Below are positions 16,807 to 31,099 of a stretch of 64,000 nt of DNA, in pieces; position 1 is the stretch's first letter; every line of letters starts with the position of its first letter. The notes under the pieces were generated by a model. It was not told where the DNA came from and did not search any database. It saw nothing but the letters and a program-made list of their open reading frames with translations. The position numbers and the translations under genes are program-made. The stretch lies in NCBI GenBank assembly GCA_004297335.1, contig SCUD01000058.1:1-64000 (forward strand), given 5' to 3'. The DNA is from Gammaproteobacteria bacterium (GTDB lineage Bacteria; Pseudomonadota; Gammaproteobacteria; Steroidobacterales; Steroidobacteraceae).

Positions 16807-16836
16807 GCCTGACCATCATTACTTGTGCGGCAAACT

Positions 16837-16927
16837 TGGCGGTGGGGGTGAGATTCGAACTCACGGAAGTCGTTGAAACTTCGCCTGTTTTCAAGACAGG
16901 TGCCTTAAACCGCTCGGCCACCCCACC
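16837..16927 (-). tRNA. tRNA-Ser (anticodon TGA)
   Basis: 91-nt class II tRNA on the minus strand: acceptor GGTGGGG/CCCCACC, anticodon stem CCTGT/ACAGG with loop CTTGAAA (anticodon TGA, reading UCA), a long variable arm, T-arm GTGAG-TTCGAAT-CTCAC, discriminator G and an encoded CCA. It lies close to serS, as in Pseudomonas. Its 3' end faces the Fic debris. Confidence 0.95.
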
Positions 16928-17009
16928 GCATTCCGTACCGGTCCGGGCGGATTGTCGGGCCACAGGCCACGGCCCGCAAGCCGGCCGCAGCCCCGGGAAC
17001 CGGATGGCC

Positions 17010-17015
17010 TATACT
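17010..17015 (+). promoter_or_regulatory. Candidate -10 element for the BI-1 gene
   Basis: TATACT (5 of 6 consensus matches) lies 42 bp before the preferred ATG of the Bax-inhibitor-1 family gene. No good -35 is visible at the standard spacing, so confidence is low. Confidence 0.3.
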
Positions 17016-17057
17016 GCGGTCTGAACGGGCAACATGCCCTATCCGGAGAACCAGGCG

Positions 17058-17735
17058 ATGCGCACCGATCCAATCCTGACCCAGCCGACCGCCGCCATCC
17101 GCGACTCGGCGCTCGCGACCAACAAAGTCCTGCGCAACACCTACCTGCTGCTGTCGGCGACCCTCGCCTTCAGCGCGCTGACCGCGGGCGTCGCGCTGGC
17201 GCTCGGCCTGCCGCACCCCGGTTTGCTGCTGACGCTCATCGGCTACTTCGGCCTGCTGTGGGGCGTGCACAAGACCGCCGACCGTGCACTGGGGCTGGTG
17301 TTCGTGTTCGCCTTGACCGGATTCATGGGCTACACGCTCGGCCCGATCATCGGCATGTACCTCAAGGCGATCCCGAACGGGCACAGCGTGGTCCTGAACG
17401 CCTTCGGCATCACCGCCGCGGCCTTCATCGCGCTCTCGACCTACGCAATCATGAGTGGCCGCCGCTTCGCGTTCCTCAGCGGCTTCCTGTTCGTCGGCAT
17501 CCTGACCGCGTTCCTGCTCGGGCTGGTCGCGATCTTCTTTTCGCTGCCGGCGCTGTCGCTCGCCGTGTCCGGCGTCTTCGTGCTGCTGATGTCCGGGCTG
17601 ATCCTGTGGCAGACGGGCGAGATCATCCATGGCGGGGAGACCAACTACATCCACGCCACCGTGACGCTCTATGTCAGCATCTTCAACCTGTTCACCAGCC
17701 TGCTGCACCTGCTCGGCTTCGCCGGCGACGATTGA
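17058..17735 (+). CDS. Bax inhibitor-1/YccA family membrane protein
   Basis: 225-residue multi-spanning inner-membrane protein, with at least six hydrophobic segments from about residue 25 onward (LLLSATLAFSALTAGVALAL, VFVFALTGFMGYTLGPIIG, FAFLSGFLFVGILTAF and others). The family includes E. coli YccA, which modulates FtsH proteolysis, and pH-sensitive calcium-leak proteins. ATG 17058 is preferred over 17034 because GGAGA lies 10 bp upstream. It converges on serS with 3 bp between stops. Confidence 0.88.
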   Translation: MRTDPILTQPTAAIRDSALATNKVLRNTYLLLSATLAFSALTAGVALALGLPHPGLLLTLIGYFGLLWGVHKTADRALGLVFVFALTGFMGYTLGPIIGMYLKAIPNGHSVVLNAFGITAAAFIALSTYAIMSGRRFAFLSGFLFVGILTAFLLGLVAIFFSLPALSLAVSGVFVLLMSGLILWQTGEIIHGGETNYIHATVTLYVSIFNLFTSLLHLLGFAGDD

Positions 17736-17738
17736 AGC

Positions 17739-19431
<1,693 letters not shown>

Positions 19432-19432
<1 letters not shown>

Positions 19433-20763
19433 CAGGAAGCCGGCCCCTGGCCGCGGATCCGGGCGAGCGCCTCGCGGATCCGGATCTCGAGTCCGCGCGG
19501 CACCGGCTCGTAATAGCGGCGCGGCTGCATGCCATCCGGGAAATGCTGCTGTCCCGGCGCCAGCGCCTCCGGCTCGTCGTGGGCATAGCGATAGCCCTTG
19601 CCGTAGCCGAGATCCTTCATCAGCCGCGTCGGCGCATTGCGCAGGTGCAACGGCACCTCGAGCGTTCCCAGTTCCTGCGCATCCCGCTGCGCGGCGCCGA
19701 AGGCCAGGTAGGTCGCATTGCTCTTCGCCGTGCAGGCGAAGAACACGCAGGCCTGAGCCAGCGCAAGCTCACCTTCCGGGCTGCCCAGGCGGTCGTAACT
19801 GTCCCAGGCCGCCAGCGCCAGGGTCAGTGCACGCGGATCGGCGTTGCCGATGTCCTCGCTCGCCATGCGCACCATGCGCCGGGCGATGAATGCCGGGTCG
19901 CAGCCGCCATCCAGCATGCGGCACAGCCAGTAGAGAGCGGCATCCGGATCGCTGTCGCGGACCGACTTGTGCAGCGCCGAGATCTGGTCATAGAACAGTT
20001 CGCCGCGCTTGTCGAAGCGGCGGTGCCCGCCGCTAGCGACCTCACTGGCGATCGCAGCATCGATCATCGGGCCAGCCGGATCCGCTGGCGCGAGGTCGGC
20101 GGCGACCTCGAGCAGGTTGAGCGCCCGCCGCGCGTCACCGTCGGCCGCGAACGCGAGGGTTTCGAGGGCCTCATCCGCGGCCCGCAGGCCACGACCGCCG
20201 AGCCCACGCTCCGCATCGCTGAGCGCCCGTTCGAGCAGCGCCCGCAGGTCGGCCGCTGCAAGCGGCCGCAGCACATAGACCCGGGCGCGCGACAGCAGCG
20301 CGGAATTGAGCTCGAACGACGGGTTCTCGGTGGTCGCGCCGATGAATACCAGTGTGCCGTCCTCGACATACGGCAGGAAGGTGTCCTGCTGGGAACGGTT
20401 GAAGCGGTGCACCTCGTCGAGGAACAGCACGGTCGGCCGGCCATCGCCGGCGCGGCTCGCGCGCGCCTGCTCGATGACCTCACGGATGTCGCGGACCCCG
20501 GCCATCACCGCCGACAATCCGACGAAGCGCGCGCCGCAGGCCTGCGCAGCGAGGCGGGCCAGCGTCGTCTTGCCGCTGCCGGGCGGACCCCACAACACCA
20601 TCGAATGCGGCACGCCGGCCTCGAGCAGGCGGCTCAGTGCGCGACCGGCGCCGACCAGCTGGGCCTGGCCGACGAACTCGGCGAGGCTGCGCGGGCGCAT
20701 GCGGTCCGCGAGCGGCCGCCACGCCACATCCTTGCCCAGGCCAGGTTCCGCAACCGTCACCAT
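19432..20763 (-). CDS. rarA: RarA/MgsA replication-associated recombination ATPase
   Basis: AAA+ protein related to RuvB and clamp-loader subunits; acts at stalled replication forks. 443 residues. Walker A GPPGSGKTTLARLAA (about residues 59-73), Walker B LFLDEVHRFN, sensor 1 FIGATTENPSF, and the C-terminal tetramerisation region (YPGYKDLGYGKGYRYAHDEP-like: KDLGYGKGYRYAHDEPEAL). The stop overlaps crcB. The serS-rarA-lolA-ftsK order is shared with E. coli and Pseudomonas. Confidence 0.96.
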
Positions 20764-20772
20764 GCGTGGATT

Positions 20773-21168
20773 CTAGCTGTCCCGGCCCGCAATCCGCTCC
20801 TCGACGCGTGCGGCCCAGCCGGCGAAGCCGCGGTGCCCCAGCCAGGCGGCGAGCCCGACCCCGGCAGCGTTGGCCAGGAGGTCGATCCAGTCCGCGATGC
20901 GGCCCGCCGCGAGCAACCCCTGTGCCACTTCCAGGCCGGCACCGAGGGCAAGGACGAAGACGACCACCGTCACGAGACCACGCTGCGGGACCAGGCCGAT
21001 TCCCAGGAACGCCAGCGAGAAGTACGCGAGAAGATGCTGGAGCTTGTCGACCCCCGGCGGCGCCCCCGGCAGGGACTCCATTGGCAGCAGGCTGGTGATC
21101 GCTATGGCCGCCACCAGCAGCCAGTACAACGCGATCCAGGCACGCCGGTAACGCAGCGGCAGCAGCAT
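20773..21168 (-). CDS. VanZ-like membrane protein
   Basis: 131 residues with about four hydrophobic helices (12-30, 47-62, 68-84, 97-113). The family-typical DKLQHLLAYFSLAFLGI and DWIDLLANAAGVGLAAWL match the VanZ-like domain. Its biochemical role is unknown in most bacteria. It lies between lolA and rarA, 3 bp after the lolA stop, so it is an insertion into an otherwise conserved gene order. Confidence 0.8.
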   Translation of the reverse strand: MLLPLRYRRAWIALYWLLVAAIAITSLLPMESLPGAPPGVDKLQHLLAYFSLAFLGIGLVPQRGLVTVVVFVLALGAGLEVAQGLLAAGRIADWIDLLANAAGVGLAAWLGHRGFAGWAARVEERIAGRDS

Positions 21169-21171
21169 GGT

Positions 21172-21795
21172 TCAGCCGTCCGGAGCGCGGCCGATCACGT
21201 CCACGCCGGGCGGCGGCGTGAAGCGGAACAGTCCGGCGTCCAGCGGCGGATTGCGTTCGAGTGCCGAAAATTCGAGTTCCGTGACCTGCCCGAGCCGGTC
21301 GGTGAGCTGCATGCGTTGCAGCCCGGCAGCGGAGAAGCCGAGGCGGACTTCACGGAAATCCCCTTCCGCGCGCGGCTGCAGCCGGCTCCAACTCAGCCCG
21401 TCCGCGCTGCCCGCGTCACTGACCGCGAATTCCTGATCGACCGCAACACCCCCGGCCAGCAGCATCGCTGGCGTTCCCGCGAGCGCAGTCCCCGCGGCCC
21501 GCACCGTCACCTGCTCGAGTTCGCGGTCATAGAGCCAGATCGTCGTACCGTCGCTCACGATCAGCTGCTCCGGCACCCGGTAGTCCCAGCGGAAGCGGCC
21601 GGGCCTGGCCACGGCAAGCTGACCCTCGGCGCGTTCGACGATGCGGCCCTGCGCATCCGTCACCGTCTGGCGGAATCCGGCACGCAGTGTCGTCAGGTCG
21701 TCGAGGTAGTCCTGCACGCGGCTGGCCGACCCGGCGCCAGCGGCCGACGACACCGCGCCGAGTACGAGCAACAGGACTGTCGCCGGCCTGCGCAC
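21172..21795 (-). CDS. lolA: LolA, periplasmic lipoprotein chaperone
   Basis: Carries lipoproteins released by LolCDE across the periplasm to LolB. 207 residues. Signal peptide MRRPATVLLLVLGAVSSAAG, then the LolA beta-barrel half with TLRAGFRQTV, GRFRWDYRVPEQLIVSDG and IWLYDRELEQV. GTG at 21795 directly follows the ftsK TGA. The partner inner-membrane complex is encoded at 58.0-61.3 kb. Confidence 0.93.
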   Translation of the reverse strand: MRRPATVLLLVLGAVSSAAGAGSASRVQDYLDDLTTLRAGFRQTVTDAQGRIVERAEGQLAVARPGRFRWDYRVPEQLIVSDGTTIWLYDRELEQVTVRAAGTALAGTPAMLLAGGVAVDQEFAVSDAGSADGLSWSRLQPRAEGDFREVRLGFSAAGLQRMQLTDRLGQVTELEFSALERNPPLDAGLFRFTPPPGVDVIGRAPDG

Positions 21796-25165
<3,370 letters not shown>

Positions 25166-25174
25166 CGGACGACC

Positions 25175-26356
25175 GTGCCGGTCCGGGTCATCCGCTCGCT
25201 CGAGGACGTCGATCCACAGCGGTGGAACGCGCTCGGGCTGGGCGGCTCGCCATTTCTGCGGCACGAGTTCCTGCTGGCCGTCGAGCAGTCCGGTGCGGCG
25301 GTACCCGCGACCGGCTGGGATGCCCACCACCTGCTGCTCGAGGACGCGGAGCACGGCCTCGCCGGCGCCGTGCCGCTGTACCTGAAGACTCACTCGCGCG
25401 GTGAATTCGTCTTCGACTTCGCCTGGGCCGAGGCCAGCGAGCGGGCCGGGCACGCCTGGTACCCGAAGCTGGTCGCGGCCGTGCCGTTCACACCGGCGAC
25501 CGGGCCACGCCTGCTCGTGCATCCCGCCGCCGATGCAACCGCAGTCCGCCGCCGCCTGCTGGCCGCCTGCCGCGAGCTGCGCCGCGAACTCGGCGCCTCG
25601 TCGCTGCAGTTGCTGTTCGTCACGGCCGCCGAGCGCGCGCTGCCGGAGGTCCAGGAACTGCTGCCTCGGCTCGACTGCCAGTTCCACTGGCACAACGCCG
25701 GCTATGCCGACTTCGATGGCTTCCTCGCCGGCCTCACTGCCGAGCGGCGCAAGAAGCTGCGCCGCGAGCGCCGGCGCGTGGCCGAGGCCGGCGTGAGTTT
25801 CGCGACGCTGCACGGTGGCGAGCTGGATGAGGCCCGGCTGCGCGACCTGCATCGCCTGCATGCGGGTACCTTCCTGCGGCATGGCCAGCAGCCCTACGTC
25901 AATCTGGATTTCTTCCGGCGCCTCGCGCGGACGATGCCGGAGGCACTGGTCGTCCAGTTCGCGCTCCAGGACCACGCGGCGGTCGGCTGCTCGCTGTCGC
26001 TGCGCGGTGATGACACGCTCTACGGGCGCTACTGGGGAGCCTCCCGCGACATCCACAGCCTGCACTTCGAGACCTGCTACTACCGCGGCATCGAGTACTG
26101 CATCCGCGAGCAGCTCGCGCGCTTTGAACCGGGCGCCCAGGGCGAGTACAAGCTGCTGCGCGGTTTTGCCCCGCAGCCAGTGTGGTCGCTGCACGAGATC
26201 GGCCACCCGCGCCTGGCGGCGGCCATTGCCCGCGCACTCACACTGGAGCGCGCGCGCGTCACCCGCTACATTGCCGACGCGGCGGAGCACCTGCCTTTCC
26301 GGCACGGGCACGCCGCCGGTCCCGACGACGATGCACCCGATCACCTGGCTCGCTGA
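25175..26356 (+). CDS. Peptidogalycan/FemAB-like N-acyltransferase (DUF482 family)
   Basis: 393-residue protein of the GNAT-like FemAB-related family. It contains the conserved HDWYPK-like block (HAWYPKLVAAVPFTPATGPRL), a basic region AERRKKLRRERRRV, and the C-terminal motif FEPGAQGEYKLLRGFAP which is diagnostic of DUF482 proteins. Members sit next to aat in many proteobacteria; the acceptor is unknown. The start is GTG 25175. Its end overlaps the aat start by 26 bp, so the two are translationally linked. Confidence 0.8.
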   Translation: MPVRVIRSLEDVDPQRWNALGLGGSPFLRHEFLLAVEQSGAAVPATGWDAHHLLLEDAEHGLAGAVPLYLKTHSRGEFVFDFAWAEASERAGHAWYPKLVAAVPFTPATGPRLLVHPAADATAVRRRLLAACRELRRELGASSLQLLFVTAAERALPEVQELLPRLDCQFHWHNAGYADFDGFLAGLTAERRKKLRRERRRVAEAGVSFATLHGGELDEARLRDLHRLHAGTFLRHGQQPYVNLDFFRRLARTMPEALVVQFALQDHAAVGCSLSLRGDDTLYGRYWGASRDIHSLHFETCYYRGIEYCIREQLARFEPGAQGEYKLLRGFAPQPVWSLHEIGHPRLAAAIARALTLERARVTRYIADAAEHLPFRHGHAAGPDDDAPDHLAR

Positions 26357-27020
26357 ATCCGATCCGCCGACGGCGCTGCCACCGAGTGATCGCGCGCTCC
26401 GCGACCCGAACGGCCTGCTCGCGGCCGGCGGGGCGCTGAGCCCAGCCTGGCTGGTCCACGCCTACCGGCATGGCGTGTTCCCGTGGTATGGGCCGGGCCA
26501 GCCAATCCTGTGGTGGACGCCGGACCCGCGCGCCGTGCTGGTGCCGGATGAGTTTCGCATCTCGCGCAGCCTGGCACGCTCGATCCGCAATCGCGGGTAC
26601 CGGACGACGATCGATACCGCCTTCGGCGCGGTGCTCGCCGGCTGTGCGGCGCCGCGCCGGGATTCTCCCGGCACCTGGCTCACGGCGGCGATGCGCGAGG
26701 CCTATCTGGCGCTGCACGCCCTCGGGCTCGCCCATTCGATCGAGACCTGGCACGGGGAACGGCTGGTCGGTGGAATCTATGGCGTCGCGCTCGGCCGCCT
26801 GTTCTTCGGGGAATCGATGTTCGCCCGCGGGCGCGATGCCTCGAAGGTCGCACTGGCCCGCCTGGTCGGCGAGTGCCGGCGCCATGGCGTCGGGCTGATC
26901 GACTGCCAGGTGCCGAGCCCGCACCTCGCGAGCCTCGGCAGCCGCTGCCTGCCGCGCGGGGAATTCGAGGCGCAGCTGCGGGAGCTGGTCGCGGCGGAGC
27001 CACCCGCGTGGCGGCAATGA
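26331..27020 (+). CDS. aat: Leucyl/phenylalanyl-tRNA--protein transferase
   Basis: Adds Leu or Phe to N-terminal Arg/Lys of proteins, creating ClpS/ClpAP N-degrons. 229 residues (E. coli 234). Typical blocks are [38 protein letters not shown] and [10 protein letters not shown]...SK. The start ATG 26331 lies inside the acyltransferase gene. It functions together with clpS and clpA encoded 0.3-2.6 kb downstream on the other strand. Confidence 0.96.
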   Translation: MHPITWLAESDPPTALPPSDRALRDPNGLLAAGGALSPAWLVHAYRHGVFPWYGPGQPILWWTPDPRAVLVPDEFRISRSLARSIRNRGYRTTIDTAFGAVLAGCAAPRRDSPGTWLTAAMREAYLALHALGLAHSIETWHGERLVGGIYGVALGRLFFGESMFARGRDASKVALARLVGECRRHGVGLIDCQVPSPHLASLGSRCLPRGEFEAQLRELVAAEPPAWRQ

Positions 27021-27030
27021 AACAGCCGGT

Positions 27031-27059
27031 TTGCAAGCCGGACCCCGCTAGGTCACAAT
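27031..27059 (+). promoter_or_regulatory. Candidate promoter for infA
   Basis: TTGCAA (27031-27036) and CACAAT (27054-27059) are separated by 17 bp, each with 4 of 6 consensus matches, in the 71-bp gap between aat and infA. Initiation would leave a leader of about 25 nt. Confidence 0.35.
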
Positions 27060-27091
27060 CCGCGCGTTTTCCGCTACAGCAGCAGGACGGA

Positions 27092-27310
27092 ATGGCGAAG
27101 GAAGAGGCTCTCCAGATGGAAGGCGAGGTCGTCGAGACCCTGCCGAACACGACTTTCCGCGTCCGCCTGCAGAACGATCACATCGTCACGGCCCACATCT
27201 CCGGCAAGATGCGCAAGCATTACATCCGGATCCTGACCGGCGATACCGTGACCGTGGAATTGACGCCCTACGACCTGTCGAAGGGCCGCATCATCTACCG
27301 GGCGCGCTGA
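27092..27310 (+). CDS. infA: Translation initiation factor IF-1
   Basis: 72-residue S1/OB-fold protein that binds the 30S A site. The full family sequence is visible: [53 protein letters not shown] and the end [13 protein letters not shown] 27092 gives the canonical length. It is convergent with clpA, with 4 bp between the stop codons. Confidence 0.98.
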   Translation: MAKEEALQMEGEVVETLPNTTFRVRLQNDHIVTAHISGKMRKHYIRILTGDTVTVELTPYDLSKGRIIYRAR

Positions 27311-27314
27311 TCGC

Positions 27315-29594
27315 TCAGTCCTGGGCCAGCAGCTCCGGCGCGCGTGCCGGCTGGCAATCGAGCACCAGGGCGGAGCCATCGGGCGCCACTGAAATCCGCG
27401 CCACTCCGCCGTTGGCCAGCCGGCCGAACAGCAATTCCTCGGCCAGCGGCCGCTTGACATGCTCCTGCAGCACGCGCGCCATCGGCCGCGCGCCCATCTG
27501 CGGGTCGTAGCCGCGTTCCGCGATCCAGCCGCGCGCCGCGGCGTCCACGGCGAGCGTCACGCCCTTGTGTTCGAGCTGCGCCTCCAGCTCGAGCAGCAGC
27601 TTGTCCACGACCCGCGCGATCGTCTCCGCATCGAGCCGGGCGAACTGGATGATCGCGTCGAGGCGGTTGCGGAACTCCGGTGAGAACAGCCGCCGCACCG
27701 CTTCCATCGCATCCGGGGCATGGTCCTGCTGCGTGAAACCGATGCTGGGGCGCTGCATCTCGGTGGCGCCGGCATTGGTCGTCATCACGATGATCACGTG
27801 GCGGAAGTCGGCCTTGCGGCCGTTGTTGTCGGTGAGCGTACCGTGATCCATGACCTGCAACAGCAGGTTGAACACATCCGGATGGGCCTTCTCGATCTCG
27901 TCCAGCAGCAGCACGCTGTGCGGGTGCTTGGTGATCGCCTCGGTCAGCAGCCCGCCCTGGTCGAAGCCCACATAGCCGGGCGGCGCACCGATCAGCCGGG
28001 AAACGGTATGCCGCTCCATGTACTCGGACATGTCGAAGCGCAGGAACTCGACCCCGAGCGCGAGCGCGAGCTGCCGGGTCACCTCGGTCTTGCCGACGCC
28101 GGTCGGCCCGGCGAACAGGAAGGCGCCCACCGGCCGGCGCTCGTTGCCGAGCCCGGCCCGCGACATCTTGATCGCCGCGACCAGCGCCTCGATGGCGCGG
28201 TCCTGCCCGAAGATCACCAGCCGCAGGGTCCGCTGCAGGTTGCCGAGTACCTCGCGGTCCGACAGCGAGACGTTGCGCGGCGGAATCCGCGCGATCCGCG
28301 CGACCACCGACTCGATCATGGCGGTCGTCACGACACTCTCGCGCTCGCCCGGCGGCCGCAGCCGCAGCGCGGCCCCGGCCTCGTCGACGACGTCGATCGC
28401 CTTGTCCGGCAGTTGCCGGTCGTTGATGTGCCGCGCGGCGAGTTCCGCCGCCGCGACCAGGGCCTCGTCCGCGTAGCTGACCCCGTGATGCTCCTCGAAG
28501 CGCGAGCGCAGCCCGCGCAGGATCTCGATGGTCTCGGCGATCGATGGCTCGACCACGTCGATCTTCTGGAAGCGCCGCGCCAGCGCGTGGTCCTTCTCGA
28601 AGATGCCGCGGTATTCCTGGTAGGTCGTCGAGCCGATGCAGCGCAGCTGGCCACTGGCGAGCACCGGCTTGATCAGGTTCGAGGCATCCATGACCCCGCC
28701 CGAGGCCGCGCCGGCGCCGATGACGGTATGGATCTCGTCGATGAACAGGATCGCGCCCGGTCGCTTGCCCAGCTCGCCGATCACTGCCTTGAGCCGCTTC
28801 TCGAAATCGCCACGGTACTTGGTGCCGGCGATCAGTGCGCCGAGGTCCAGCGCATGGATCGTGCAGTCGGCCAGCACCTCGGGAACCTTGCCCTCGACGA
28901 TCAGCCGGGCGAGCCCCTCGGCAATCGCGGTCTTGCCGACGCCCGCCTCGCCGACGTACAGCGGGTTGTTCTTGCGCCGCCTGCACAGGATCTCGATCGT
29001 GCGCTGGACCTCGAGCTGGCGCCCGATCAGGGGATCGATGCGCCCGGCCACGGCGAGCGCATTCAGGTTGGTCGTGTACTTGTCCAGCACCGCCCCGCTG
29101 TCCGCCTCGGCCTCGCGCTCCGCTCCGGCCGGTGCCTCGCGCGGCGGGTCGCGCGTCTCGCCACCGGCGGGCAGCCCGTGCGCGATGAAGTTGACGACAT
29201 CGAGACGCGCGATGTCCTGCAGCGACAGCAGGTAAGCGGCGTGCGACTGCTTCTCGCTGAAGATCGCCACCAGCACGTTGGCAACCGTGACCTCCTTGCG
29301 CCCGCTCGATTGCACGTGGAACACGGCGCGCTGCAGCACGCGCTGGAAACCGAGCGTCGGCTGCACCTCCCGGTCGTCCTCGGTGGGCAGCATCGGCGTC
29401 GTCTCGTCGATGAATTTCTGCAGCTCGCGCTGCAGGCGCGGCAGGTCGGCGCCGCAGGCCTTGAGGATCTCGCGGATGCGCGCGGCATCCAGGATCGCGA
29501 GCAGCAGGTGCTCCACGGTCATGTATTCGTGCCGCGCCGCGCGGGCCCGCTGGAAGGCCTCGTTCAGGCAGTACTCGAGCTCACTGGACAGCAC
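27315..29594 (-). CDS. clpA: ClpA, AAA+ unfoldase of the ClpAP protease
   Basis: Unfolds substrates, including those delivered by ClpS, for ClpP. 759 residues (E. coli 758). An N domain with two Clp repeats (LSSELEYCLNEAFQRARAAR), D1 Walker A GEAGVGKTAIAEG (K221), D2 Walker A GPTGVGKTEVTRQLA near residue 500, and the IGL-type loop ClpP contact is expected near 615. GTG 29594 follows the clpS TGA directly. Conserved order clpS-clpA. Confidence 0.96.
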   Translation of the reverse strand: MLSSELEYCLNEAFQRARAARHEYMTVEHLLLAILDAARIREILKACGADLPRLQRELQKFIDETTPMLPTEDDREVQPTLGFQRVLQRAVFHVQSSGRKEVTVANVLVAIFSEKQSHAAYLLSLQDIARLDVVNFIAHGLPAGGETRDPPREAPAGAEREAEADSGAVLDKYTTNLNALAVAGRIDPLIGRQLEVQRTIEILCRRRKNNPLYVGEAGVGKTAIAEGLARLIVEGKVPEVLADCTIHALDLGALIAGTKYRGDFEKRLKAVIGELGKRPGAILFIDEIHTVIGAGAASGGVMDASNLIKPVLASGQLRCIGSTTYQEYRGIFEKDHALARRFQKIDVVEPSIAETIEILRGLRSRFEEHHGVSYADEALVAAAELAARHINDRQLPDKAIDVVDEAGAALRLRPPGERESVVTTAMIESVVARIARIPPRNVSLSDREVLGNLQRTLRLVIFGQDRAIEALVAAIKMSRAGLGNERRPVGAFLFAGPTGVGKTEVTRQLALALGVEFLRFDMSEYMERHTVSRLIGAPPGYVGFDQGGLLTEAITKHPHSVLLLDEIEKAHPDVFNLLLQVMDHGTLTDNNGRKADFRHVIIVMTTNAGATEMQRPSIGFTQQDHAPDAMEAVRRLFSPEFRNRLDAIIQFARLDAETIARVVDKLLLELEAQLEHKGVTLAVDAAARGWIAERGYDPQMGARPMARVLQEHVKRPLAEELLFGRLANGGVARISVAPDGSALVLDCQPARAPELLAQD

Positions 29595-29954
29595 TCAGGT
29601 CTCCTCCATCGTGCACAGCAGCGGGTGCTGGTTCTGCCGCGAATAGGTCGTCACCTGCGCGACCTTGGTCTCGGCAATCTCGAAAGTGAACACCCCGCAG
29701 ATACCCTTGCCTCGCGTGTGGACCTCCAGCATGACCCGGGTGGCACGGGTCCGGTCCAGCCCGAAGATGCGCTCCAGCACGTCGACGACGAATTCCATCG
29801 GCGTGTAGTCGTCGTTCAGCAGCACGACCTGGTACAGCGGCGGCTGGCGCAGGCGCGGAGCCGCCTCCTCGACTATCAGGCTGTGGCTGCCCTGGCGTTC
29901 GTCAGATTCGCGTCCGCTGCCCACCTGGCCGGTCCATCCTGTACACGGCTGCAT
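29595..29954 (-). CDS. clpS: ClpS, N-degron adaptor for ClpAP
   Basis: Binds N-terminal Leu/Phe/Tyr/Trp and hands substrates to ClpA. The conserved core [21 protein letters not shown] carries the N-degron pocket Asn and Asp; the end is [11 protein letters not shown]. Reading from ATG 29954 gives 119 residues, about 13 longer than E. coli ClpS. A TATAAA -10 overlaps that ATG, so the GTG at 29924 (start [11 protein letters not shown]) may be the real start. N-terminal start uncertain; identity certain. Confidence 0.93.
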   Translation of the reverse strand: MQPCTGWTGQVGSGRESDERQGSHSLIVEEAAPRLRQPPLYQVVLLNDDYTPMEFVVDVLERIFGLDRTRATRVMLEVHTRGKGICGVFTFEIAETKVAQVTTYSRQNQHPLLCTMEET

Positions 29955-29982
29955 TTATAGGCGCCGGCGACCGGTCGCACAA
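29954..29982 (-). promoter_or_regulatory. Candidate clpS-clpA promoter
   Basis: On the minus strand TTGTGC (29982-29977), 17 bp, TATAAA (29959-29954). The -10 box overlaps the first available ATG, so the transcript would begin after it and translation would use GTG 29924. One copy of a direct repeat (TCGCACAAGT) covers the -35. Confidence 0.4.
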
Positions 29983-30020
29983 GTGACCCGGTGACGACGA
30001 GTGAGAAGTGTCGCACAAGT
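29974..30020. repeat. Direct repeat GTCGCACAAGT in the clpS-gspC gap
   Basis: The 11-mer GTCGCACAAGT occurs at 29974-29984 and 30010-30020, 36 bp apart (about 3.4 helical turns). The left copy overlaps the candidate clpS -35 and is flanked by GGTC/GACC. Paired sites in a divergent promoter region suggest an operator, but two copies only are seen. Confidence 0.35.
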
Positions 30021-30148
30021 CCCTGCGACAGCACCGGTTTCCGCCAGTTCCCTGCCTTGTGGCCGTAACCTGCCAGCCCGTATCATGGCGCGGCCAGACC
30101 GGGGCCACGAGCCCCCCGCCGGAATCGGCCTGCGCCGGATGGATCCGC

Positions 30149-31072
30149 ATGTCGCTGTTCGATCGAATCCGAAGCCCCTTGAGCGCCGCTGGCGGCGATG
30201 CGCGCACCCTGCTGGTCGCGTCCGGGCCGACGATCGCCGCCTTCGTGCTCGTCCTGCTGATCGCGGCCCAGCTCGCGAGCCTCGCCTGGCGCCTGTACGG
30301 GAGCCATGCAGAGCCGGGCGACCGGGTGCCGGTCGTCGCCGCTGCGGCAGCGCCCGCGATCGATGTCGCTGGCATCGTCAATGCCCATCTGTTCGGGATC
30401 GCCGCTGCGGATCCCGGCGCGGCTCCCGCAACCGCGTCCGGCAACCTGGTCCTGGCTGGCACGCTGGCGGGCCGGACGCCGGAACAGGGCTGGGCGATCC
30501 TCGGGCCGTCCCAGCAGGCCGCCCGCGTGTATGCGACCGGCGCGACGCTGCCGGGCGGCGCACGCCTGGTCGCCGTCTACGCGGACCGGGTCATCCTGGA
30601 GCGCGCCGGTCGGCGCGAATACCTGTCCTTGCCGCGCCTGAGCGGCGCGGCGCGCCAGGCACCCGACCCCTTCTCAACGCCGCCTGCCACCGCGCAGCTG
30701 CCGCCCGACGGCGTGCGTGAAGTGCTGGCCCAGCCCCCGGCCGCCGCCAGTGAAATCCTGCGCCCGCAGCCGGTCTTTGCCGGCGGCCAACTGCGCGGCT
30801 ATCGGGTCTACCCCGGGCGTAACCGCCAGCAGTTCACGCGCCTCGGCCTGCTGCCAGGAGACCTGGTCACGGCCGTCAACGGGGCGCCGCTCGAAGATCC
30901 GGGCCGTGGCCTCGAGGCGCTGCAGGGTCTGGCCGCCGGCGGCATGGCCACGCTGACCGTCGATCGCAACGGCCAGGTCCGGCAGCTGACCGTCGACATC
31001 GCGAGTGCATCCCAGGAACTGATGCCGGAGGGCGCTGCCGAGCAGATGCCCCAGGGCGAGGTCGCCGAGTAA
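30149..31072 (+). CDS. gspC: Type II secretion inner-membrane protein GspC
   Basis: Links the inner-membrane platform to the secretin. 307 residues: an N-terminal membrane helix (about 25-45, TIAAFVLVLLIAAQLASLAW), a homology region (LVLAGTLAGRTPEQGWAILG), and a C-terminal PDZ-like domain (GGQLRGYRVYPGRNRQQFTRLGL and VTAVNGAPLEDPGRGLEALQ). ATG 30149 begins the membrane-protein start MSLFDRIRSPL. The next gene, gspD, follows after 27 bp. Confidence 0.92.
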   Translation: MSLFDRIRSPLSAAGGDARTLLVASGPTIAAFVLVLLIAAQLASLAWRLYGSHAEPGDRVPVVAAAAAPAIDVAGIVNAHLFGIAAADPGAAPATASGNLVLAGTLAGRTPEQGWAILGPSQQAARVYATGATLPGGARLVAVYADRVILERAGRREYLSLPRLSGAARQAPDPFSTPPATAQLPPDGVREVLAQPPAAASEILRPQPVFAGGQLRGYRVYPGRNRQQFTRLGLLPGDLVTAVNGAPLEDPGRGLEALQGLAAGGMATLTVDRNGQVRQLTVDIASASQELMPEGAAEQMPQGEVAE

Positions 31073-31099
31073 CGGCGGCGCGATCAGAGGAACCATGTC

